64,000 nucleotides of DNA from RH-AL1 sp965198485 (GCA_965198485.1 CBDAPQ010000005.1:3596001-3660000), one strand, 5' to 3'; counted from the first letter of the stretch, positions 36,735-46,022 are shown. Made by a program: numbers and translations. The notes: generated by a model not told the origin, from the sequence alone.

Positions 36735-37811
36735 CTAGACCACGCCGGTGAGGGTGGCGCTATCACGCCAAAGCTCCTGTGCTCGTCCGTTGTCATACGA
36801 GTCAACCGAAGACGGAATTTCACGCACGCCCTCGAAATACTTTCCGCTGGTAGAGGCCAGCGCTGGGTCAACGATGAGCCGCGCGAGGGCCGAGCCGGAC
36901 TCCTCGGGTGTGTGGATGTTCTTCAGCAGGACCAATCGCAGCAATGGGATCAATCTTGGAAGGATGGCGTGCCATGCAAAGCGAGCGACGGCGGGATAGT
37001 CGCGGGCAAGTCCGGTTCCCGGCATCAATCCAGGATCGAAGGCGTTGACCGTGATACCTGCGGGCAGCCGTGACGCGAGGCCATAGGTGAAATAGACGTT
37101 GGCGAGCTTTGTGGTGGAATAGCGCCGACCACGGTCAGCCCCGGCGTCGTCGTTTGCCGCTTCCGGACCGAGTTCGCCCTTGGCCAGCGCGGTTGGCGTG
37201 TTCCAGGCAGGTGCGGGCACACCCGCGCTGGCCGGTACCTTCGCCAGCTCCGCAGGATCATGCACGCCGCTGGCCACGACGGCGATGCGACCCGGCTTTG
37301 CCATCAGCGGCAAGAGCAGGTTGACGAGCAGGTAATGCCCAAGATGACCAACGCCGAACGTCGTCTCGAAGCCGTCGACCGTGAACGTCTTTGCGCCTTG
37401 CACGGCGGCATTGCAGACGAGGCCATGCAGCGGAGGGAGACCTGCCGCCTTCAATTCGTCGTTCATTCCGGCCGCGAAGGCGCGGATCGATGCCAGCGAT
37501 GCGAGATCGAGATCCATCGCTTCGACCTTTGCGCCGGGCGGCGCGGACTTACGCAGCGCTTCAACCGCGTTTCGCGCCCGCAACGGATCGCGGCAGGCGA
37601 TGACGACGTGCCACGTTGGAGACGCCGCGAGCAACGCGCTTGCACAGGCATAACCGAGACCGGAATTGCCTCCAGTGACGATAACGGTCTGCAACGGCCT
37701 CGGCGAGCGGTCGGAGCTCATATGATCCACCGTCATGAAATCCATCCCGATGCCAGGCGCCATCGAGCGACAGCCCGCCTCCAGATTTGGTACGGCAGAG
37801 GCATTATTCAA
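36735..37811 (-). CDS. Short-chain dehydrogenase/reductase
   Basis: A 358-residue classical-fold SDR with the cofactor motif TGGNSGLG (residues 46-53), an NAA strand, catalytic Ser181 and the Y231-STT-K235 pair. Overall it resembles protochlorophyllide-reductase-like SDRs, but without photosynthesis genes nearby that is only similarity. The substrate is unknown. A TTG at 37811 overlaps the MarR stop (TTGA); internal ATGs further in (for example 37763) would remove a poorly conserved leader. With the MarR gene it forms a two-gene unit flanked by direct repeats, suggesting acquisition. Confidence 0.82.
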   Translation of the reverse strand: MNNASAVPNLEAGCRSMAPGIGMDFMTVDHMSSDRSPRPLQTVIVTGGNSGLGYACASALLAASPTWHVVIACRDPLRARNAVEALRKSAPPGAKVEAMDLDLASLASIRAFAAGMNDELKAAGLPPLHGLVCNAAVQGAKTFTVDGFETTFGVGHLGHYLLVNLLLPLMAKPGRIAVVASGVHDPAELAKVPASAGVPAPAWNTPTALAKGELGPEAANDDAGADRGRRYSTTKLANVYFTYGLASRLPAGITVNAFDPGLMPGTGLARDYPAVARFAWHAILPRLIPLLRLVLLKNIHTPEESGSALARLIVDPALASTSGKYFEGVREIPSSVDSYDNGRAQELWRDSATLTGVV

Positions 37812-38239
37812 TCTTCGTAATATGCGATCTTCGTTATAATTTTTACGAACTGCTCCCGCTCATCTGGGGAGAGCCGCCGGAGCATCATGCGATAAAGGTC
37901 CTGGTGGAGTTGGCGGAGCGCCATCGCCGTCTCTTCGCCGCTTTTCGACAGCCGTAGCGAAATCGCGCGACGGTCCTTCTCGATCCGATCCCGATCCAGC
38001 AGACCGCGTTTGACCAGCCGATCCGTCGCGGACGAAATCGTCGTATTGGCCACGGCGAGGAACCGGGCAACGTCTGACGGCCCACACCCTGGATTGTCGC
38101 CTGTAAACAGCAAAACCTGCTTGTCGAGTTCGTTGAGCGGTCTTTCAGCCCCACTGGGGTCTGCCAATTTGTGGCGGCGGGTAAAGTCGTCGAGAGCAGC
38201 ACCAATTTTGGTCATCTGTTCATCGGTAGGATCGTTCAT
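37808..38239 (-). CDS. MarR family transcriptional regulator
   Basis: A 143-residue winged-helix regulator: GPSDVARFLAVANTTISSATDRLVKRGLL is the DNA-recognition region and RIEKDRRAISLRLSKSGEE the wing. Family members respond to small phenolic or oxidising ligands. It is translationally coupled to the SDR gene and probably controls it. Its base composition is more AT-rich than neighbouring core genes. Confidence 0.85.
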   Translation of the reverse strand: MNDPTDEQMTKIGAALDDFTRRHKLADPSGAERPLNELDKQVLLFTGDNPGCGPSDVARFLAVANTTISSATDRLVKRGLLDRDRIEKDRRAISLRLSKSGEETAMALRQLHQDLYRMMLRRLSPDEREQFVKIITKIAYYED

Positions 38240-38318
38240 GCCTCTCTACCACGTTTCTTGGTTCGGCCGGACGAGGGCCGTTTCTTCGTTCCGGCCTGCT
38301 TGTTGCCTCGCAGCGCGG

Positions 38319-38375
38319 GAACCAGTGTGCCTCGCGCTCGTACAAAGAGATAGAAGCGCATGGCCGATTTCGACC
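38319..38375. repeat. 57-bp direct repeat, right copy
   Basis: Second copy of the 36626-36682 repeat, same orientation, five mismatches, lying just upstream of the MarR gene. The bases between it and the AraC remnant hold nothing recognised. Confidence 0.8.
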
Positions 38376-38425
38376 CGATGTCGGACATCCATAGACTAGG
38401 ATCGAACTCTCAAATCGGTCGCTCC

Positions 38426-38900
38426 TTAACGTGCCGCCAAACTGCTCGTTTCAAGATGGGCGTAGCGACGCGGCGAGCGGCCCATGATTCGCTTGAATGC
38501 CGTGTTGAAGGCGCTCTCGGATTAATATCCCAAGGTGCTGGCCACTTCAGCAAGCGTGTCTTGCCCAGCGGCGAGCTGTTCTGCCGCCAGCATCATGCGC
38601 CAGCGAGCGAGATACCTGATCGGCGTTTCCCCTGCTCTCGCCGGAAACCCTGCGCGAAGAGTGATCGCGATAACCCGGCCCGGCTCGCCAGTTCGGCAAG
38701 CGTCCAGCGATGCGCCGGGATTGGCGTGCATCGCTCGATCGCCTTGCCAAGATGCGGGTCAGCAAGCGCGTAGAGCAGGCCGACCCGATCACCGGCCATG
38801 CCGCGATAGTTGGAGCCGGAAGGCCTGCAGCAACATGCAGGTGCGCCAGATGCCGAACAGCATGGTCGATCTGCTGCGCACGACCGGAGCGGCGGTGCGC
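38426..38900 (-). pseudogene. AraC-type regulator, decayed
   Basis: Fragments of the C-terminal half of a cupin-type AraC regulator can be pieced together from several frames: LQAFRLQLSRHGR, then GLLYALADPHLGKAIE and HRWTLAELASRAGLSRSLFAQGFRRE, then, after a shift near 38630, GETPIRYLARWRMMLAAEQL and LAEVASTLGY. An in-frame TAA at 38522-38524 follows, where relatives usually have Glu. Beyond it SESAFNTAFKRIMGRSPRRY runs to the natural stop at 38426. The N-terminal sensor domain is missing. Confidence 0.75.
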
Positions 38901-39374
38901 GGGCTCGCCCTGCCGGCGTTCATGGATAACGCGCTGCGGCAAGCCGGCACCATCCGTATGGGCAGGATGCTCGGTCCAATCGCGCCCGAGAAGAAGCTGC
39001 CGCACACTGCTGCCCGCGATACCGGCGCTGCCGCTGCCGGGCTTCTGATCGACCGTAGCTGGTCTGGACAGGAGGACGTGCCGGTACTTGGTCCTGAGGA
39101 GCTGTCCTATGCCGATCTGGCGGCGATCATATCGGACGTCATCGGCCGGGAAATCCACTACGAGCATCAGACCTACGAAGATTACAAGGCGGCAGCAACG
39201 GCACGCGGGCTGACCGACGCCTTCGCGCAAGGCTATGTCGACATGTTGCGCGCTAAGGAGGAAGGCATGGACAACGTGGCATCGCGGGCCACCGCAACCA
39301 TCGGACCAACCAGCTTCCGCCAATGGGTCGAGGAAGAGTTGAGGCCGGTTCTGCACGACCATATCGCCGCTTAG
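38900..39374 (+). pseudogene. NmrA-like NAD(P)-binding protein, 5'-truncated
   Basis: The open frame is only convincing from about FMDNALRQAG onward. KLPHTAARDTGAAAAGLLIDRSW, VLGPEELSYADLAAI and TSFRQWVEEELRPVL match the C-terminal half of NmrA/SDR-type quinone-reductase-like proteins. The Rossmann N-terminus with its GxxGxxG is absent; the sequence upstream is instead the antisense AraC remnant. The junction near 38900 looks like a deletion joining two divergent or adjacent genes. Confidence 0.7.
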
Positions 39375-39670
39375 GCAGCTTGCTGCCATTCAACGGACAG
39401 GCAGCTTCTCCCCTCATCCGAGACCTTCGCGTCCCGGTGACGCCCCATCCGGCCGGCAGCGCGACGGCGTGCTCGCCCCCGTCAAGGCAGGCCTTGATGG
39501 CGTCTGCGCGTGCCGTCCTTCAGGCCTCAGGTCGGGACGAAGATGCGGTCGTGCCGGCTGAACAAAGATGCAAGGTGGGGCTCGGGCGTGATGCCGGAAC
39601 GAAGCCCACATGGAACCGGGCCCTATCCTCGGTCATTTTACCAGCATGAGAATTTGGAGCGGCCCGCGCC

Positions 39671-39858
39671 GCATCGCGACGCAAAATGCGGATGTGCGAT
39701 CGCGAGGGGGTGTGTCCCCATGGGACGTGACCGTACGGCAACGCGCCCCCTGGGCGATTCGGATGACGCATGGTGACGCAAAAAGAGGATGTGCGATCGC
39801 AAGGGAGGGTGTTTCCGAAACACGATGTCGCCGTACGGCGACATGGGGGCGCCCGGGC
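39671..39858. repeat. Tandem palindromic (REP-like) repeat units upstream of hrpB
   Basis: Two imperfect units with a period of about 97 bases (starting 39671 and 39768) share GACGCAAAA and GGATGTGCGATCGC, so each contains the octamer GCGATCGC. Each unit then forms a local hairpin of different sequence: around TCCCCATGGGA in the first, GTGTTTC-C-GAAACAC in the second. A GACCGTACGGC/GTCGCCGTACGGCGAC block follows, the latter a perfect 16-base palindrome at 39827-39842. The second unit ends at the hrpB start. The rest of 39375-39670 has no recognised gene. Confidence 0.7.
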
Positions 39859-42315
39859 GTGAGCCCCGCCCTCCCCATCGACGACGTGCTGCCGGCCGTG
39901 CGCGCCGCGCTCTCCGCGCGCACGGAGCTGGTGCTCGTCGCCCCGCCCGGCGCCGGCAAGACCACGCGGCTGCCGCTCGCGTTGCTGGACGAGCCCTGGG
40001 CCGCCACCGGCCGCCTGGTGATCGTCGAGCCGCGCCGGCTCGCGGCGCGGGCGGCGGCCGAGCGCATGGCGGCGACGCTGGGCGAGCCGCTGGGACGCTC
40101 GATCGGCCTCAAGGCACGCTTCGAGCGCAGCGGCGCCGCCGGCACCCGGATCGAGGTGGTGACCGAGGGCGTCTTCGGGCGCATGATCCTCGACGATCCC
40201 GGTCTCGAGGGCATCGCCGCCGTGCTCTTCGACGAGTTCCACGAGCGCGCGCTCGGTGCCGACCTCGGCCTCGCTTTGGCCCTCGACGCCCGGGCGCTCA
40301 GGCCCGACCTCAAGATCGTCGTGATGTCGGCGACGCTCGATGGCGCCCGCGTGGCCGGCCTGCTCGGCGACGCCCCCATCGTCGAGTCGCAGGGCCGCGC
40401 CTTCCCGGTCGAGACGCGCTATCTCGGCCGCGACCCGGACGAGCGCATCGAGGATGCCGTCACGCGGGCCATCCTCCGCGCGCTGGCGGAAGAGCCCGGC
40501 TCGATCCTCGCCTTCCTCCCCGGGCAGGCCGAGATCACCCGCGTCGCCGAGCGGCTCGCCGCCCGCGAGCTTCCCCCCGGCGTCGAGGTGGCGCCGCTCT
40601 TCGCCGCCATGGACCGCCGCGCCCAGGACGCCGCCGTGTCGCCGACGCCCCTTGGGCGTCGCAAGGTGGTGCTGGCGACCTCCATCGCCGAGACCTCGCT
40701 GACCATCGAGGGCGTCCGCGTCGTGGTGGACTCGGGCCTCGCCCGCGTCCCGCGCTACGAGCCGGCGCTGGGCCTGACGCGGCTGGAAACACAGCGGGTG
40801 TCGCGCGCCGCCGCCGACCAGCGCCGCGGCCGCGCCGGTCGCACCGAGCCGGGCCTGTGCTACCGCCTCTGGCAGGAGGCCGGCACCGGCGCGCTGGAGC
40901 CGTTCGCCAGGCCGGCGATCCTCTCCGCCGACCTCTCCGGCCTGATGCTCGATTGCGCGCACTGGGGCGCGCGTCGGCCCGAGCGCGACCTGCTCTGGCT
41001 CGATCCGCCGCCGGCGCCGGCCCTGGCGGAAGCGCGCGCCATGCTGCGCGCGATCGGCGCCCTCGACGCCGACGGCGGCCTCACCGAGACAGGTGGAAGA
41101 ATCAGGGCGCTGGCGCTGCCGCCGCGGCTCGCGCGCATGGTGGTGCTCGCGGCGGACGCCGGCGAGGCGCGGCTCGCGGCCGAGATCGCCACGATCGTCG
41201 TCGAGCGCGGGCTCGGCGGCAGCGGCGCCGACCTGCGCGACCGCGTCGCCCGCTTCCGCCGCGACCGTGGCCCGCGCGCCGAGGAGGCCCGAGGTCTCGC
41301 ACGAGGCTTCGCCCGGGAGGCTGGCGGCGCGCAGCGCGATGTCGACTCCGAGGCAGCCGGGCGCCTGCTCGCGCTGGCCTATCCCGATCGCATCGCCAAG
41401 GCGCGCGGCCGTCCCGGCGAGTTCCTGATGGCCAACGGCCGCGCCGCCGCGCTCGAGCCCCACGAGAGCCTCGCGGGCGCCGCCTACCTCGCCATCGCCG
41501 AGGTCGTCGGTCGCGCCGGCGCCGCGCGCGTCCTGCTCGCCGCGCCGCTCGACGAGGACGAGCTCGCGCGCATCGCCGCCGACGACATTGTCGAGGCCGA
41601 CGAGCTTCGCTTCGACCCGGCGCGGGCCGCACTGGCGGCGCGCCGTACCCGCCGTCTCGGCGCACTCGTGCTGGCCGACGCGCAGCAGCCGGTGCCGGCC
41701 ACGCCCGAGGCCGCCGCCGTCCTCGCCGCCGGCCTGGTGGACCTCGGCCTCGCGCGGCTGCCGTGGACGCCGGAGCTGTCGCAATGGCGCGACCGCGTCC
41801 GCTTCCTCCATGCCGCCGAAGGCGAGCCTTGGCCGGACCTTTCCGATCAGGCGCTCGCCGCCGACGGTGCGCCCTGGCTCGCGGCCGAGCTGCAAGGCGT
41901 GACCAGCCTCGCCGGGCTCGGCGGCGAGCGCCTCGCCACCGCCCTGAAGACGCTGCTGCCCTGGAATCTGGCCCGCCGGCTGGACGCAGAGGCCCCGGCG
42001 AGCTTCACCACGCCGGCCGGCGCCAGCCACCGCCTCGACTACGCCGCCGAGCAGGGCCCCACGCTCGCCGTCAAGGTGCAGGAACTCTACGGCCTTGCCA
42101 CCCACCCGGCGCTGGCCGGCGGCCGCGTGCCGCTGGTGCTGGAACTGCTATCGCCGGGCCGCCGTCCCGTGCAGATCACCCGCGACCTGCCCGGCTTCTG
42201 GGCCGGCTCATGGAGGGACGTGCGCACCGAGATGCGCGGCCGCTATCCCAAGCACCCTTGGCCGGAGGACCCGGCCGCGGCGGCGCCGACCCTCCGCGCC
42301 AAGTCGCGCGGGTGA
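39859..42315 (+). CDS. hrpB: ATP-dependent helicase HrpB
   Basis: An 818-residue DEAH-family helicase. Walker A is APPGAGKTT (residues 28-36), the DExH box is DEFH at 125-128, SAT at 157-159, then the HA2-like domain and the HrpB-specific C-terminal region ending KHPWPEDPAAAAPT. HrpB proteins are presumed RNA helicases of uncertain role. GTG 39859 gives the normal N-terminus (about 12 residues before the helicase core); the frame extends upstream through the repeat units without homology. Its high GC generates very long shadow frames on both strands. Confidence 0.93.
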   Translation: MSPALPIDDVLPAVRAALSARTELVLVAPPGAGKTTRLPLALLDEPWAATGRLVIVEPRRLAARAAAERMAATLGEPLGRSIGLKARFERSGAAGTRIEVVTEGVFGRMILDDPGLEGIAAVLFDEFHERALGADLGLALALDARALRPDLKIVVMSATLDGARVAGLLGDAPIVESQGRAFPVETRYLGRDPDERIEDAVTRAILRALAEEPGSILAFLPGQAEITRVAERLAARELPPGVEVAPLFAAMDRRAQDAAVSPTPLGRRKVVLATSIAETSLTIEGVRVVVDSGLARVPRYEPALGLTRLETQRVSRAAADQRRGRAGRTEPGLCYRLWQEAGTGALEPFARPAILSADLSGLMLDCAHWGARRPERDLLWLDPPPAPALAEARAMLRAIGALDADGGLTETGGRIRALALPPRLARMVVLAADAGEARLAAEIATIVVERGLGGSGADLRDRVARFRRDRGPRAEEARGLARGFAREAGGAQRDVDSEAAGRLLALAYPDRIAKARGRPGEFLMANGRAAALEPHESLAGAAYLAIAEVVGRAGAARVLLAAPLDEDELARIAADDIVEADELRFDPARAALAARRTRRLGALVLADAQQPVPATPEAAAVLAAGLVDLGLARLPWTPELSQWRDRVRFLHAAEGEPWPDLSDQALAADGAPWLAAELQGVTSLAGLGGERLATALKTLLPWNLARRLDAEAPASFTTPAGASHRLDYAAEQGPTLAVKVQELYGLATHPALAGGRVPLVLELLSPGRRPVQITRDLPGFWAGSWRDVRTEMRGRYPKHPWPEDPAAAAPTLRAKSRG

Positions 42316-42472
42316 CGGCTACCCCCATCAGGCAGCACGACACGATGCTCACGGTTGAAGCTCGATGCCGCGCCTTTGACCGTCGTGAATCTCGCATCGC
42401 TGCTATTTCGATAGTCTTTTGGCGTATACTCGCGATGCCGGACATGACAGTCGTGGCGATGCCGGACGGTCG

Positions 42473-43564
42473 CTAGGTCCAGTACAGCACGTTGGCCGCA
42501 GGCAGAGCATCGGCCAGGGCGCCGGTCAGCTCGGTCCGCATCTCCTTCATCGTCGGCGCCGGATAGACGTGCTTGACCGAGCCGAACTTGGTCAGCTTGC
42601 GCGAGCGGGCCGCTTCGTCCATGTCGAGCTTGCTGCCGGGATACCAGCCTTCCAGCACCGCCTTGGACTTCGGCGTGAAACGATGGGTGATGAGCTCGAC
42701 GGTGAGGTCGAGCGCCGGCGCATCGCGCAGCTCCGCCGCCGCCATTGCGAACAGCTCGCGATAGCCTCTGCGCCAGTCGCCGAGCGGCTGGATCGGCGCC
42801 ACCGTCAGCCCGACCTTGTAGCCGGCGCGCGCCAGCCGTCCCAGCGCATGCAGGCGGGCGACGAGCGCGTCGGTGCCGCCCTCGAAGCGGATCAGCTCCG
42901 GCGCGTTCACCGACATGCGCACGCGGGTCCGGCCGCGGTGATCGAGCCCGAGCAGCGGCTCGACGGCGGCAAACTTGGTCGTGAAGCGCAGCTGCACCTC
43001 GGCGTCCCAGCGTCCGAAGAAGGCCACCGTCTCAGCCAGGGTGCCGGTGAGGTGCTCGATGCCGAGAGGGTCGGTGTAGCAGGAGCATTCGAAAGTCGTG
43101 CCTTCGTGCGAGCGCGCGAGCGAGCCCGAGGTCACGGCGCCCTGCCCCAGATAGGCCGGCAGCTCGCCGAGGATATCGTCGAGGTTGGCATAGGCGCGGG
43201 TGAGCGGCGGTCCCGACAGCGACCCGGCGAGATAGCAGTACTGGCAATGTGCGGGGCAGCCCTCGGCGAGATCGAAGCGCCAGTCCGCCGAGGGCGGGAT
43301 CGGCTGCAGCCGACGCTTGGCGGGCGAGGCCACGGTGATGGCCAACGTCGCCTTGGCGTCGCGATAGGCGGCGCGGAGATCCGACCCCGCGAGTCCGGTG
43401 AGTCGATCGCCTTTCAGCTCGACGAGCTCGGCGCCGAGCGCCACGGCTCGTTCCGCCATGGCACGACCGCGCGGCAGGGCGGCGGCAGCGCGGGTCAGGA
43501 CCACGCGCCGGGGATGCCACACGCGCAATGATTGGGAGGGAGCGATTGCCGCCGACGAGGTCAT
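42473..43564 (-). CDS. Spore photoproduct lyase family radical SAM protein
   Basis: A 363-residue radical-SAM protein related to SplB. The SAM cysteines are C103, C107 and C110 in CPAHCQYCYL. ECSCYTDPLGIEHLTG places C162 where B. subtilis SplB has its hydrogen-donating Cys141 (alignment by eye). LEGWYPGSKLDMDE and KFGSVKHVYP complete the family pattern. SplB repairs the spore photoproduct of thymine, but alphaproteobacteria do not sporulate, and members here form a separate group of unknown substrate, possibly DNA photolesion repair. It is convergent with hrpB and divergent from the ATP synthase operon. Confidence 0.85.
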   Translation of the reverse strand: MTSSAAIAPSQSLRVWHPRRVVLTRAAAALPRGRAMAERAVALGAELVELKGDRLTGLAGSDLRAAYRDAKATLAITVASPAKRRLQPIPPSADWRFDLAEGCPAHCQYCYLAGSLSGPPLTRAYANLDDILGELPAYLGQGAVTSGSLARSHEGTTFECSCYTDPLGIEHLTGTLAETVAFFGRWDAEVQLRFTTKFAAVEPLLGLDHRGRTRVRMSVNAPELIRFEGGTDALVARLHALGRLARAGYKVGLTVAPIQPLGDWRRGYRELFAMAAAELRDAPALDLTVELITHRFTPKSKAVLEGWYPGSKLDMDEAARSRKLTKFGSVKHVYPAPTMKEMRTELTGALADALPAANVLYWT

Positions 43565-43830
43565 AGGCAGTCAAAGGACGCGGCGCGCTTGCGCGTTCCG
43601 CCCCGCGGGCGCGCCGATCGCCGCGGTGCATCGAGACTTGACCGCGAGTGTCCGCAAGTGCGTCAGGGTTGCACCCCCCAAAACCCTATGTTAGTCGACC
43701 CGCGCTCTCGGCAGGCATCTGTCGGGTAGCGTTTCATGTCAGGTCACGGTTGATCCGAGGCGCTTTCCGGTGCGGATGGCACCCGTTTCCCGTTTCCTCT
43801 GGGTCGGCGGCAGCCGAGGGGCACCTTAAG

Positions 43831-44394
43831 TTGGCGAAAGAGGAAACCTACGTCACGGGGATGGCCGGGCGCTACGCCAAGGCCCTTTTCGATCTCGCCA
43901 AGGAATCCAACGCGACCGACAAGATCGGGGCCGATCTCGACACTTTTGACAGAATGATTGGCGAGAGCGCCGATCTCCGGCGCTTCCTCGCGAGCCCGGC
44001 TTTCTCCGCCGATGAGCAGAAGAATGCGATCGTCGCGCTGCTCAACAAGGCCGGGATCGCCGGCACGGCCGCCAATTTCCTGAAGCTCGTCGCCGAGAAA
44101 CGCCGCCTTTTCGCGCTCGACGACATGATCCGCGACTACCGCAAGCTCAACGACGGCGAGAAGGGCCTGGCTCAGGCCGAGGTCACCGTGGCCGAGCCGC
44201 TGAAGGACGCGCACGTGCTCGCGCTCAAGGATGCCCTGGCCTCCGTCGCCGGCACCAACGACGTCAACGTCCACATCAAGGTCGATCCCTCGATCATCGG
44301 CGGCATGATCGTGCAGCTGGGCTCGCGCATGATCGACTCTTCGTTGAAGACCAAGCTGAACATGATCCGCACACGTATGAAAGAGGTCGGCTGA
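43831..44394 (+). CDS. atpH: ATP synthase F1 delta subunit
   Basis: The 187-residue stator subunit linking F1 to the peripheral stalk. GMAGRYAKALFDLAKE opens the conserved N-terminal helical bundle, and GGMIVQLGSRMIDSSLKTKL is the C-terminal signature. The start is TTG at 43831, preceded by GAGGGG about nine bases upstream; frames upstream are unsupported. The stop overlaps atpA (TGATG). The gene opens the five-gene F1 operon plus one insert; the F0 genes are elsewhere, as usual in alphaproteobacteria. Confidence 0.93.
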   Translation: MAKEETYVTGMAGRYAKALFDLAKESNATDKIGADLDTFDRMIGESADLRRFLASPAFSADEQKNAIVALLNKAGIAGTAANFLKLVAEKRRLFALDDMIRDYRKLNDGEKGLAQAEVTVAEPLKDAHVLALKDALASVAGTNDVNVHIKVDPSIIGGMIVQLGSRMIDSSLKTKLNMIRTRMKEVG

Positions 44395-45989
44395 TGGACA
44401 TCCGCGCCGCTGAAATCTCGTCGATCCTCAGGGGCGAGATCGCGAACTTCGGCAACGAGGCCGAGGTCACCGAGGTGGGCCAGATCCTCTCCGTCGGCGA
44501 CGGCATCGCCCGCGTCTACGGCCTCGACAATTGCCAGGCCGGCGAGATGGTCGAGTTCGAGGACGGCACCCGCGGCATGGCGCTGAACCTCGAAGAGGAC
44601 AATGTCGGCGTCGTGATCTTCGGGTCGGACCGCCACCTCAAGGAAGGCCAGACCGTCAAGCGCACCGGCGCCATCGTCGAGGTTCCGGTCGGCAAGGAGC
44701 TGCTCGGCCGCGTCGTCGACGCGCTCGGCAACCCGATCGACGGCAAAGGCCCGATCAACGCGCAGAAGCGCGCCCGCGTCGACGTCAAGGCGCCCGGCAT
44801 CATGCCTCGCAAGTCGGTGGACGAGCCGATGCAGACCGGCCTCAAGGCCATCGACGCGCTGATCCCGATCGGCCGCGGACAGCGCGAGTTGATCATCGGC
44901 GACCGCCAGACCGGCAAGACCGCCATCGCGCTCGACGCCATCCTCAACCAGAAGCCGCTGAACCAGGGTACAGACGAGAGCAAGAAGCTCTACTGCATCT
45001 ACGTCGCCATCGGCCAGAAGCGTTCCACCGTCGCCCAGTTCGTGAAGGTGCTGGAAGAGAACGGCGCGCTCGAATATTCGATCGTCGTTGCCGCCACCGC
45101 CTCTGATCCGGCGCCGATGCAGTTCCTCGCGCCGTTCGCCGGCTGCACGATGGGCGAATATTTCCGCGACAACGGCATGCACGGCCTCATCTGCTACGAC
45201 GATCTGTCGAAGCAGGCCGTCGCCTATCGCCAGATGTCGCTGCTGCTGCGCCGCCCGCCGGGCCGCGAGGCCTTCCCGGGTGACGTGTTCTACCTGCACA
45301 GCCGCCTGCTCGAGCGCGCGGCCAAGCTCAACAACGACCACGGCGGCGGCTCGTTGACGGCACTGCCGGTGATCGAGACCCAAGCCAACGACGTGTCGGC
45401 CTACATCCCGACCAACGTGATCTCGATCACCGATGGCCAGATCTTCCTCGAGACCGACCTGTTCTACCAAGGCATCCGCCCGGCGGTGAACGTCGGCCTC
45501 TCGGTGTCTCGCGTCGGCTCCGCCGCGCAGACCAAGGCGATGAAGAAGGTCGCCGGCAAGATCAAGGGCGAGCTCGCCCAGTACCGCGAGATGGCCGCCT
45601 TCGCGCAGTTCGGCTCGGACCTCGATCCGACAACGCAGAAGCTGCTCAATCGCGGCGCCCGCCTGACCGAGCTGCTGAAGCAGCCGCAGTTCGCGCCGCT
45701 CAAGATGGAAGAGCAGGTCTGCGTGATCTACGCCGGCGTCAACGGCTACCTCGACAGGATGGAAGTGTCCTCCATCAAGCCGTTCGAGGACAAGCTGCTC
45801 GGTGCCATGCGCACGCAGCACAAGGGGCTGCTCGACCACATCCGCGACACCACGGCGTTGTCGGACGACGATGCCGGCAAGCTGAAGAAAGTGGTCGAGG
45901 ACGTCTCGAAGGGCTTCGAGAAGAAGGAAGACGACACCAAGGTCACGACCGCGACCAAGGCCGACGACGGCGACAAGAAGGCGGCCTAA
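44394..45989 (+). CDS. atpA: ATP synthase F1 alpha subunit
   Basis: A 531-residue catalytic-hexamer subunit binding non-exchangeable ATP. Walker A GDRQTGKT is at residues 169-176; AIDALIPIGRGQREL precedes it and the conserved PAVNVGLSVSRVGSAAQ block is intact. It is about 20 residues longer than usual because of a Lys/Asp-rich C-terminal tail (FEKKEDDTKVTTATKADD). The start is coupled to the atpH stop. atpG follows after 33 bases. Confidence 0.98.
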   Translation: MDIRAAEISSILRGEIANFGNEAEVTEVGQILSVGDGIARVYGLDNCQAGEMVEFEDGTRGMALNLEEDNVGVVIFGSDRHLKEGQTVKRTGAIVEVPVGKELLGRVVDALGNPIDGKGPINAQKRARVDVKAPGIMPRKSVDEPMQTGLKAIDALIPIGRGQRELIIGDRQTGKTAIALDAILNQKPLNQGTDESKKLYCIYVAIGQKRSTVAQFVKVLEENGALEYSIVVAATASDPAPMQFLAPFAGCTMGEYFRDNGMHGLICYDDLSKQAVAYRQMSLLLRRPPGREAFPGDVFYLHSRLLERAAKLNNDHGGGSLTALPVIETQANDVSAYIPTNVISITDGQIFLETDLFYQGIRPAVNVGLSVSRVGSAAQTKAMKKVAGKIKGELAQYREMAAFAQFGSDLDPTTQKLLNRGARLTELLKQPQFAPLKMEEQVCVIYAGVNGYLDRMEVSSIKPFEDKLLGAMRTQHKGLLDHIRDTTALSDDDAGKLKKVVEDVSKGFEKKEDDTKVTTATKADDGDKKAA

Positions 45990-46022
45990 GCCGCGCGACC
46001 GACCACCGTCAACGGATAGCTC

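Noticed and set aside
36735..37811. Assigning the SDR as protochlorophyllide reductase
   Set aside because: Similarity is general; no photosynthesis genes are near and the family contains many enzymes of unknown substrate.
39520..42105. An 861-residue open frame antisense to hrpB, and an 895-residue frame on the same strand in another phase
   Set aside because: Both are shadows of hrpB, which has intact helicase motifs; the alternatives are Arg/Gly/Ala-rich without domains.
43645..43700. A possible sigma-70 promoter for the ATP synthase operon around TTGCAC and TATGTT
   Set aside because: The spacing between the two hexamers is only about 12 bases, too short for a standard promoter, so it was not listed.
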